From positions 1 through 48,673 of the forward strand of contig NZ_AVPL01000025.1 in the NCBI RefSeq assembly GCF_000768695.1: a DNA stretch of 48,673 nucleotides, read 5' to 3'. A program made the position numbers and the translations under genes. The first letter of the stretch is position 1; each line of letters starts with the position of its first letter. The notes beneath the pieces were generated by a model. That model was not told the origin of the DNA. It saw nothing but the letters and a program-made list of their open reading frames with translations, and did no database searches. Below are positions 16,999-24,464 of this stretch, piece after piece. This DNA comes from Knoellia aerolata DSM 18566. Lineage in GTDB: Bacteria > Actinomycetota > Actinomycetes > Actinomycetales > Dermatophilaceae.

Positions 16999-17571
16999 GC
17001 CCGCCAGCCAGCGAAGCTCTCGACGGCGTGACCGGTGGGCAGGGCCCCGCCCTCGGGGCGGCGCGTCACCACGAGCAGGCAGCCGCGGCAGCCGCCTCCT
17101 GTTCGAAGCGGCACCACTTCCTGAGGAAGGAGGCACGATGGCAGGCATGTTCGAGCTTTACAAGAACGTCGCCGACGGTGATGGTGGAGACGCGGCGCTC
17201 AAAGGTGGCAGCGAGGGATGGAGCCGGAACCCCCAGGCACCAGTGCTCGAAGTGGACGGGGAGAACACCCCCTGACGTCACCATCAGCAGATTGAGTCCC
17301 ATTGGAAGAGCAACCTGATGGCCCGTGAGCTTGGCCTGAACCGCAACTGCGCATGTCAGCAAAGACAACATGACGCGTGCGATCTCGGCCTGATCCTCGC
17401 CTGCGAGCGCTTCGTTGCCCTCCGCGCCACGACGCACCCACATCAGCCTCTGAACCCGGTCGACACGCGGCGAAGAGACGCAGGTCCAACAGCTGCGGAA
17501 GCGCGGTGCATGCCGATGCGGTCGGCCATGATGAGAAGGACTGGGATTCCGACTTCGCCGAAGGGAGCACT
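16999..17571. other. 573-bp spacer between Tad operon and cargo island
   Basis: Apart from the 45-codon frame at 17138-17275 I see no gene I can support. A 125-codon frame is open on the minus strand (17066-17443), but its protein has no recognisable motif and a cysteine/alanine-rich end. The stretch probably marks the edge where cargo was inserted. Confidence 0.4.
17138..17275 (+). pseudogene. possible remnant of a YegP/DUF1508-type small protein
   Basis: A 45-codon frame with a good ribosome site (GAAGGAGG, five bases upstream). It starts MAGMFELYK, like the start of the small YegP/DUF1508 (UPF0339) proteins, which begin MAGxFELYK. The similarity stops after about nine residues, and the rest reads as unstructured sequence rich in Gly and Asp. 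It is therefore most likely a broken copy, or a chance match. Confidence 0.3.
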
Positions 17572-18681
17572 GTGATCAAGGCACAGGAGGCCAAGAGGCG
17601 TGCGGCTGAATTTCTGCAACTCGAGGGTTCGCCATGGGTGGTGTCGCGCGCCACGCTAAATCGACGATTCCGCGTTTGGGTCATCAGCTACGTCGATCCG
17701 CAAGAGCCCGAGCAGCCGCTTGTGGGCGGCGCGCTCGTTGTCACTGAGGACGGAGTGGCGGATCACCTGGGTTCCGCGCCAGGCTCTTTGGAGGAGCTTA
17801 TGGGCGAACTGGGGCGGCTTCCTATCGATCCCTTGGCAGAAGCGTGGGCACGGGAGGGCGAGGGCTTGGCGCTCCTGGCGGACAGCGACCCAACGGAGGC
17901 CGAAGGGCTTGCGGCGTGGGCGGCCGATCAACAGCAGAGGCGCGAAGGCACCGAGAAGTGGAGGTCTGATCTGGGCGAAGACCTGCTACCTGCAAGCTGG
18001 AGCAAGCATCTCAAAGGTGAGCTCGAGCAGGACTACTGGTCACAGCTCCTCACATTCGTCGCCGCCGAGCGCGAAGAATACGAAGTCTTTCCGCCTGCGA
18101 GCCAGACCTTCTCCGCTTTCGACTTCACTTCGTACGAGGATGTCAAGGTCGTGATTCTGGGTCAGGACCCGTACCCGACCCCAGGTTAGGCACATGGTCT
18201 CGCGTTCTCGGTTCCAAACGGCGTCGGCATTCCTCGGTCCTTGGTGAACATCTTCAAAGAGCTGGAGTCCGATCTCGACGTCCCCCCACCTCCTCAGGGG
18301 AACCTCGAAGGCTGGGCGCAGCAGGGCGTGTTGCTCCTTAACACCGCGCTGACGGTACGCGCGGGCAGTGACGCGAAGGATGTCCACCGAAAGTGGAGGT
18401 GGAATGGCAAGGGCTGGCAGACCTTCACTGACGCGGTGATTTCAGCGGTCAGTGCCAAGCAGGAGCAGGTCGTCTTCATCCTGTGGGGAGTAGACGCAAA
18501 GGCCAAGGAACCATTGATTGACGAGACCCGCCACGTGATCCTTAAGGGCACCCACCCCTCGCCTCAAGGAGCAAACCAAGGCGGGTTCTTCGGGACGCAG
18601 CCGTTCTCGAAGGCGAACCAAGCGCTCGCTGAAGCTGGCCGCGGCGAAATCGACTGGGCGGCCTTCCGGGCCACTCGGTAG
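17572..18681 (+). pseudogene. YrhB/Imm35-like domain plus family-1 uracil-DNA glycosylase, interrupted by an in-frame TAG
   Basis: Starts at GTG 17572 (GAAGGGA upstream). The first 85 residues resemble the YrhB/Imm35 fold (AEFLQLEGSPWVV, then PLVGGALVVTEDGV). After a linker, residues about 140-369 are a uracil-DNA glycosylase: water-activating loop VVILGQDPYPTPG near 193-205, Leu-loop segment HPSPQGANQGGFFG near 325, and GVLLLNTALTVRAG near 247. A TAG at 18187-18189 sits where other UDGs have Gln or His in TPGxAHGLAFSV. The frame continues unbroken to 18681, so only one base change is needed to restore it. The product either ends at 205 residues, giving a dead enzyme, or needs amber readthrough. 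The Asp and His of catalysis fall on opposite sides of the stop. Confidence 0.8.
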
Positions 18682-18684
18682 AGA

Positions 18685-18880
18685 TGTCGACGACGCTTGA
18701 AAACGAGGCCATAGCGACGGTCGAAAACGAGGCCACCCAGACAGATTGGATGGGTGATCTCAGTGGAGGATTGGGCGTTGGTGCGGCGGCTGGTCGCGGA
18801 CGGTAATCCGCAGCGTCAGGTCGCGCGGGATTAGGGGATCGGACGGTCGACGGTCGACGGTGGCGCGGGCGTTGGCCGGC
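18685..18880 (+). mobile_element. solo left end of an IS21-family insertion sequence
   Basis: Starts TGTCGACGACG at 18685, four bases after the UDG gene. GAAAACGAGGCCA is repeated at 18699-18711 and 18723-18735, the kind of repeated end site that IS21 transposases bind. A GTG at 18754 then opens the N-terminus of IstA (VISVEDWALVRRLVADG, then NPQRQVARD). The IstA frame has a TAG and a 7-bp tandem duplication (TCGACGG at 18847-18853 and 18854-18860); removing it restores RSTVARALAG. Nothing of the rest of istA or of istB follows. The remnant is a dead fragment left by a deletion. Confidence 0.75.
18754..18880 (+). pseudogene. istA: istA N-terminal fragment (IS21 family)
   Basis: About 40 codons of the helix-turn-helix N-terminus of an IstA transposase, with one stop codon and one 7-bp duplication frameshift as described for the IS end. 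The coding match ends near 18880, where the antisense gene begins to make sense instead. Confidence 0.7.
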
Positions 18881-18889
18881 AATGGGTCT

Positions 18890-19846
18890 GCGGATCTCGT
18901 AGTGCACGCATCGGTTGCGGACAGTGCGTGCCGGCGCGGTCGCAAGGCGCTGCACGGCAGTGTCGTTCACGACGCTCGCCAAGGCAGGGTGCGAGCTGCC
19001 GTCGGGACGGGCATGCCGCGTGGCGATTTCGCGCAGCGCGTTGAGGGCGTGAAATAGCGTGGCAACGCGGGCCCGGAACACGGTGTCCGCGTGCCCGGGT
19101 TCGAGGACAGGGAGCACGTGCTGGCACGTACCGAGGTCGGCTTCGATGCCCACAAGTAGCAACTTGAGCGCTGGAGGGAACGAGGGGTCGTATCGATTTC
19201 GCAGGTAGCGCGCGGAAGCCCGGTCTCGTACCTTGAGTTTGTTCAAGGCGGACAAATCGAGCGTGGGGCGTGGCTCGAATTGACCGCCCAGTCCGAGGAG
19301 GACGGCCAGCGCGCTGCCTTGCTCGATGGATGCGGCGGTTATGGCAGCGCCCATCGCGTCGGTGTCGCTGATCAGCGTCGGGGGCTGCCCGAGGTGGATG
19401 TGAGTGGTGATGGTGGTGCCGACCAGGTGTCCATCGAGCGTGGTCAGGCCTAGGTCGCACTCGAACCATCGGGCGAAGGGGACCGCATTGCCGGTGAACT
19501 GCGCCTGGTGGGCGGCGTGATAGGCAGTGAGGTCGTCAAGGACCTCCTCGTAGCCCTTCTTAGTGTCGTCGAGGAGTTTGGTGGAGTGCCGAGCGCGAGC
19601 GAGGACATCGCGATGCTGGTGTTCGAGTAGGTCGGCCAGGACCGGTACAGCGATGCTTGCGTTGCGTGACTTCAGCGCGATGGAGCCCTCGTAGATGATG
19701 CGCGACCATGTTCCGATGAGCAGCGTGGGAAGCAGCGCCGCGACGCGCTCGGAGGCCTTTTGGGCGGAGTAGATAATGTCGGCTGCCCAGGCGGCATCTT
19801 CGTACATCATCGTGTGGGCGACTATCGCCGCCGCGTCGTGAGTCAC
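18890..19846 (-). pseudogene. unknown protein with C-terminal HEPN-like motif, 3' end lost to the IS21 relic
   Basis: About 318 residues in a good frame from GTG 19846 (or ATG 19810). I do not recognise the family. The N-terminal third is helical (residues about 15-110); the middle has EPRPTLDLSALNKLKVRDR. Near the end, TVRNRCVHYEI fits the Rx4H pattern of HEPN RNases and of other helical proteins in which this motif closes the active site. The frame runs on to 18542 only through IS21 sequence and the UDG gene antisense strand, so the true C-terminus is missing. HEPN identity rests on one motif and helical content. Confidence 0.5.
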
Positions 19847-19989
19847 GAGACCAGCATGCCTGTTTCTGCTACCAACCCCGGTGCCGTGCAAGCGCGACGA
19901 GACGCAGGTCGATCGTCTGGACCGGCCGATGAGCTGATGTAGGCCGGCGCACACTGCAACATGCCTGTGCGGTGGAGGCCTAAGGGTGC

Positions 19990-20262
19990 ATGCTTGGAGC
20001 CGTGACCCACTTCCAGCTCCGCCAGCCAGCAAAGGCGGTGCGATACACATTTCGGCTCAACGAGTCTGAGGTTATTGAACTGATTGCGGCGACTGGTCGC
20101 CGGCTCAGTTACAGCAACGCTCAGGGCGTCGAGGAACTACGCATTTGGGGTGATCTCGAGCTTCGGATTCCGGACGGCTCATGGGTAGTAGTGATGGCTA
20201 GAGACGTGTCGGTGCTTAGCGACGAGTACTTCAGCCTCACGTTCGTCCCGTCGAAGTCTTGA
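19990..20262 (+). CDS. small protein of unknown function
   Basis: A 90-residue protein with no family I recognise. It looks like a mixed alpha/beta fold (YTFRLNESEVIELIAATGR, then LELRIPDGSWVVVMARD). GTG at 20002 is an alternative start. It is short, compact and without low-complexity sequence, so I think it is real. It stands alone between the truncated HEPN-like gene (divergent) and the DUF4062 gene. Confidence 0.45.
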   Translation: MLGAVTHFQLRQPAKAVRYTFRLNESEVIELIAATGRRLSYSNAQGVEELRIWGDLELRIPDGSWVVVMARDVSVLSDEYFSLTFVPSKS

Positions 20263-20565
20263 GCGAGTAGGACCGTTGACGACGCGGAGGTGAGGGGCGA
20301 TCATCACCTGATCCGCTGGCCCTGTGGATCTTGCCAGTCTCGCGTGGCGTGAAGTTGGAAACCACCGCGCTCTTGCTGCTTGGCGGCGCGGGGCCTGTGC
20401 GTACACGCGGCTCGTCTAGGTGGGCGAGCGGACGGTGGGGCGCCCCGCTCGATCGAGCCGCGCCTGCACGTGGCGAAGCGCCGCAAGCGACGCTTGCCAT
20501 GTGCCGGCACCATGGATGCCGATGCAGTTGTGGCTGTGTCTCCGGGAACCGGCAGACTGGACGCC
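20263..20565. other. 303-bp spacer without supported gene
   Basis: No coding frame here looks like a protein. A short hairpin AAGCG/CGCTT is present near 20476. A promoter for the DUF4062 gene must lie here or just before, but no clear -35/-10 pair stands out. Confidence 0.3.
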
Positions 20566-21681
20566 ATGAAGGTGTTCATCAGTAGCGTGCGGCAGGGCCT
20601 GGAGGCCGAGCGGGACGCGCTGCCTGGTCTTGTCAAGGCAATCGGTCATGAACCGATAGCGTTCGAACAGTTCACTGCTCAGGCGGTGCCCAGCCGTCAG
20701 GCTTGCATGGATGGCGTCGACGCAGCCGATGTGTACGTTCTGTTGCTGGGCGAGTTCTATGGCCACACCTTCCCTGAGACGGGACAGTCCGCCACCCGCG
20801 ACGAATATGAGCGGGCGCGTCAGAGAGGCATTCCACGCCTTGTGTTCGTGAAGGCTGGCGTCGAGATGGAACCCGAGCAGCGAGCCCTCGCGGACGCCAT
20901 CGGTGACTACGGCACGGGCTCGTTCTGGGCGACGTTCGAGGGGGTCGGTGAGCTGCAGACTCAGGTGGCTGACGCTCTTCGCGAGTTGTCCGCCCGTCCT
21001 GGGCAGCTTGACTATCAGTCTCTTACAGACCCCGTGCAGTTCGTGTGGCTTTCGGACTGGCCCGACCATCGAGCCGGTGTTCGAGAGGGCGGGGTGGTCG
21101 AGCTACACGTTGCACCGCTCAGTCCCGCCGTTGTCTCAGGTCGCCTCATGCGAGCCATGCCGGATCGGCTTATCGGGGCGCTCAGAGCGAGCGGCTCAGT
21201 ACCGGCCCATGCCGGCTTGGACCCGAAGGTCGATGCCGGGGGCGCCGCAGTTGACGTTCCGCTCGGGGCTCGTGGGTCGATGGGCACCGTGGCGCCTGGT
21301 GCGCTTCGCAGCGTGCGAGTGACGCCCACGGGCCAAGTATCAGTCTCGTGGTCTCTGCCGAGCGACGGCATGGGCGGCATGTTGCAGTTGGACGACCTGG
21401 CCGAAGCATGCACTCGGGCCCTCAGGTTGGCGGGCTCCGTTGCGATTTCCGACGCTGGTAGGTACGTCGTTGCGATTGGCGTCACAGGATCTCTTCTTAC
21501 CGTGGTCGATGGATCTCTCCCCAGCTCGAGCAGGACGAGCACCAGCTTCGGAGTCTTGGGAGATCGGCCGATCAGGGTGGTCCCAGACGAGAGCGTCCCG
21601 GCGGCTGCGTTCGACAACGGTGCGGACGAGTTCGGTCGAGAGTTGGCTACCGCCCTTGTGGCTACATTCCAATCAGGCTGA
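20566..21681 (+). CDS. DUF4062-domain protein
   Basis: A 371-residue protein. The N-terminal 140 residues are a clear DUF4062 domain: MKVFISSVRQGLEAERDAL, then ADVYVLLLGEFYGHTF and SATRDEYERARQRGIPRLVFV. DUF4062 has a TIR-like alpha/beta fold and is often the N-terminal part of STAND/NACHT or other putative defence proteins. Here it is joined to about 220 residues with beta-rich content and no ATPase motif (no Walker A seen). The start at ATG 20566 is set by the domain, although an upstream frame is open. Its place in a cluster of nucleases suggests a defence role; that is inference, and the enzymatic activity of DUF4062 is not established from sequence. Confidence 0.75.
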   Translation: MKVFISSVRQGLEAERDALPGLVKAIGHEPIAFEQFTAQAVPSRQACMDGVDAADVYVLLLGEFYGHTFPETGQSATRDEYERARQRGIPRLVFVKAGVEMEPEQRALADAIGDYGTGSFWATFEGVGELQTQVADALRELSARPGQLDYQSLTDPVQFVWLSDWPDHRAGVREGGVVELHVAPLSPAVVSGRLMRAMPDRLIGALRASGSVPAHAGLDPKVDAGGAAVDVPLGARGSMGTVAPGALRSVRVTPTGQVSVSWSLPSDGMGGMLQLDDLAEACTRALRLAGSVAISDAGRYVVAIGVTGSLLTVVDGSLPSSSRTSTSFGVLGDRPIRVVPDESVPAAAFDNGADEFGRELATALVATFQSG

Positions 21682-21932
21682 CGGCGGATCTCGCTGACCA
21701 GTTCCAGGCCGCACCGGAAGGCCCTCGTCCGCACGACACCGGCCGCCACGTCTAGCAAACTGCTGGCAGTAGTCCCTTCGCCGAACAGATGCGGCGTGTC
21801 TAAGAGTCGGCCTTACCACAGTCCTCCCTTCGAGAAGGACGCCGCCGGGGCCCATTCCTGCAGTGTCAGTGACCAAGAGCAGACTGTGAGAGAAGGGCTT
21901 CACGATGCTGGGCAGACAGAGGGAGGAGTCGA

Positions 21933-22469
21933 ATGACTCAAGATGCAGATGCGCAGGATCCTCACGGATTGTGGCTGCGGGCTCTGAACGACAAGGTCCG
22001 CGGCCCGCGTGGACTTCGCCCAAGCGTCCCCACGCACGTTCTCGAGAGAATCGCCGCGCTGATTGGTGACGAGGCCCCGATCGATTGGGTCGAGTCAACG
22101 GTCCGTTACGCCAAGAATGACGAGGGTGAGGGCCTTGTGGGCGCGCTCGCTGTCTTTGGCCAGCGACTGCTTGCCGTGGCAACGCTGCAGAACGTTCAAG
22201 AGCGTCAGTGGGCCGGTTTTCACAACGATGAGGGCACGGTTGACGTCAGGCTGATCCGAAGGTCAGACCTAACGCGGATGGAAGTTCCGGTCGCCCGTGG
22301 CTACGACAACCGCGATGAGGCGTGGAGCAGCGAGGTCAGCGGAACCTGGCGTTACCGAACGTCCATCGACCTTACGTATCGAGACGGCACGAAGTTCGGG
22401 CTCGGTGGAGGCGACTCCGGCGACCTCCTCCTTCTGCTGCCAGCACTGCGCGAAGATCTACTGGCCTAG
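21933..22469 (+). CDS. unknown protein, 178 residues
   Basis: Strong ribosome site (GGGAGGAG, five bases before ATG 21933). The C-terminal 110 residues are beta-rich with alternating hydrophobics (GALAVFGQRLLAVATL, VDVRLIRRSDLTRMEVP), followed by a short helix, which resembles the bacterial pleckstrin-like fold; I cannot confirm it. No signal peptide or membrane span. Lies about 250 bases after the DUF4062 gene and 20 bases before the decayed nuclease, so the latter pair may have been an operon. Confidence 0.55.
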   Translation: MTQDADAQDPHGLWLRALNDKVRGPRGLRPSVPTHVLERIAALIGDEAPIDWVESTVRYAKNDEGEGLVGALAVFGQRLLAVATLQNVQERQWAGFHNDEGTVDVRLIRRSDLTRMEVPVARGYDNRDEAWSSEVSGTWRYRTSIDLTYRDGTKFGLGGGDSGDLLLLLPALREDLLA

Positions 22470-22489
22470 CGGCGTTGTGATGCGGGCAG

Positions 22490-23404
22490 ATGCAGGTGCC
22501 TGCTCAAGGTCACGCCCCTGTTCCTGAGTCGCCGTCAGTCGCATCTGGCAGTGTCATCACTGTACCCACTAGCGAGACGTTGACGGTCTGGGAGTTGCTG
22601 CAGCAGTACTCGGCGACGCAGTCCGGTCCCTTCACCTCGCAGGAGGCGCTGTCGTGGTTCAGACGCCATGCGCCGTCAAAGGCGAACGATAGAACGGTGC
22701 GAACCCACCTTCGGGGGGCGTGCTGGAAATGTGGGAGACAGATCGCAGTTCACCCAGCGTGAACCATTCCTTGCCCGTGTCGATCGAGGCCTGTTCCGTC
22801 GAGCGACCGACGAGGAGCTCGAGCGGTGGCGCGCGGACAGACAACGTGAGACAAGTCCGAAGCCCAAGTCACAGAGTGTTGGCGGGCAACCGGTCTCCAA
22901 AGACACGTCCACCTTCCCGGTGCAAGGGCTCCCGGCAGCGGCTGCTCGACCGTCGAAGTCCGAGGACCCATCCGAGTGGCACACCGAGGCCCAGCTTCAG
23001 TCCGCCTTGGTCGCGGCCCTGGTAACTGAGGGATGGCGGATTCTGTCGGTGGCGAACACAGCAACCAAGGAGCACGGCGTCGACGTGGTTGCGGTTCGCG
23101 ACGGCCAGACCGTGGGTGTCGAGGTGAAGGGGTTCCCGAGCAGGCGCTATGCAGACCCTGCTCGTGCCACCGAGACGAAGCGCACGACACCCAGCACACA
23201 GGCTGGTCACTGGTATGCCCAAGCCGTGCTCGCGGCAACGCGGCTGCGCGGCTGCGAAGCAAACAGCCAACCTGGCGCAGCGTGATCGTGCTTCCGGATT
23301 TCCCGCGTTACCGCGAGCTCCACAGCCAAACAGCGGGTTCGCTCGCTGCGGCACTAATCGAGGTGTGGTGGATCGACCGGTTGGGCGCCCTACACAGTGT
23401 GTAG
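22490..23404 (+). pseudogene. PD-(D/E)XK nuclease gene broken by two frameshifts
   Basis: Three frames together give one protein. Part 1 (22490-about 22727) is a winged-helix-like N-terminus (PFTSQEALSWFRRHAP, VRTHLRGACW). Part 2 (about 22730-23248) has QFTQREPFLARVDRGLFRRA and the nuclease core: HTEAQLQSALVAAL, GVDVVAVRDGQ and VGVEVKGFPS, i.e. the D...ExK motif. Part 3 (about 23257-23403) is RLRSKQPTWRSVIVLPDFP to DRLGALHSV. The first shift is an extra A in AAA at 22727-22729. The second is an exact 8-bp tandem duplication CGGCTGCG (23241-23248 and 23249-23256). Removing both gives a continuous protein of about 300 residues. Dead as written unless these are sequencing errors. Confidence 0.75.
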
Positions 23405-23502
23405 ATGCCGGAGGTCTTGGCGGCGAAATGGCGCAACCACGTCCAACGAGCGCCGAGGCCCTTTACGGTGGCGGCGTGGATGGGGGAACTGAGGAGAAGC
23501 GC

Positions 23503-24321
23503 ATGCGCCTGCGCTTTGCCGGGACGTGCCGGGTGTGTGGGTCAGAGCTGCCGGCGAAAGCCGAGGCGATCTACGAACAGGCGACCAGAACGGTGCGATG
23601 TGTCAGCCATGAGTTGTATGCGCACGGTGCGCTTCCAGCCGGGGAAGAGCCCGAAATCTCTGTTCCTCAGACGGTTGACCTTGGAACCGCAGGTGCGTCA
23701 GCGCGTCGCGAGTTCGAAAGGCGCAAGGCTGCGCGTGAAGCGCGTATCCGGAACAAGCACCCCAAGCTCGGGGGTCTGATCCTCGCCATCTCTGACGACC
23801 CGCAGTCCACGACGGCCTGGAAGACGGGCGCGCTGGGCGAGGAGAAGCTTGGCGGGGGCCTGGACCACCTCGCGTCGGAGACTATCCGGTTGCTGCACGA
23901 CCGTCGGATGCCCCGGAGCAGGGCGAACATCGATCACTTGGCAGTGACAGCCACCGGTATCTACGTCATCGACGCCAAGAAGTACCGCGGCCGGCCGGAC
24001 GTCAAGATCGACGGTGGGCTCTTCCGGCCACGCGCCGAGCGGCTGCTCGTCGGGTCGCGCGACTGCACCAGGCTCGTCGACGGGGTACTCAAACAGGTCG
24101 AGGTCGTGCGGGCACTCCTTGAGCCCAGCATGCCGGTGCACGGCGTCCTCTGCTTCGTCGAAGCAGACTGGCCGTTGCTCGGCGGCAGCTTCACCACCCG
24201 CGAGGTGTACGCCCTGTGGCCCAAGAAGCTCTACCTCAAGCTCCAAGCAGAAGGACCTCTCACCGCCGACACAATCGCCGAGATTCACCGAACGCTCGCC
24301 AACGGGTTGCCGGCCTCCTGA
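23503..24321 (+). CDS. NERD-domain protein (nuclease-related) with N-terminal Cys cluster
   Basis: A 272-residue protein. Residues 7-45 hold a possible zinc site (CRVCGSELPAKAEAIYEQ, then RCVSH). The NERD domain spans about 105-225: GALGEEKLGGGLDHLA, then RANIDHLAVTATGIYVIDAK, with the ID...IDAK pattern of this nuclease-like fold. The end is helical. NERD proteins are found in defence islands, plasmids and fused to helicases, and are thought to be PD-(D/E)XK relatives. The start ATG 23503 has GAGGAG six bases upstream; in-frame ATG 23428 is less likely. It stands 140 bases before the type III methylase gene, same strand. Confidence 0.75.
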   Translation: MRLRFAGTCRVCGSELPAKAEAIYEQATRTVRCVSHELYAHGALPAGEEPEISVPQTVDLGTAGASARREFERRKAAREARIRNKHPKLGGLILAISDDPQSTTAWKTGALGEEKLGGGLDHLASETIRLLHDRRMPRSRANIDHLAVTATGIYVIDAKKYRGRPDVKIDGGLFRPRAERLLVGSRDCTRLVDGVLKQVEVVRALLEPSMPVHGVLCFVEADWPLLGGSFTTREVYALWPKKLYLKLQAEGPLTADTIAEIHRTLANGLPAS

Positions 24322-24464
24322 GCATGGCTCGCGCTGAGCCAGCGGATCACCATGCTTCCGCGCGGGATCCCGTGGGCACGACAGCGAGTCCATAGGGTAG
24401 GAAACGAGTTGGATGTTGCCTCGGGCATGAACGCACCGAGGTCGAACTGAGCAGATGGGAAACC

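Noticed and set aside
18690-18740. The repeated GAAAACGAGGCCA units as the start of a CRISPR array
   Set aside because: Only two copies with an 11-base spacer, and they directly precede an IstA start; they are IS21 end sites.
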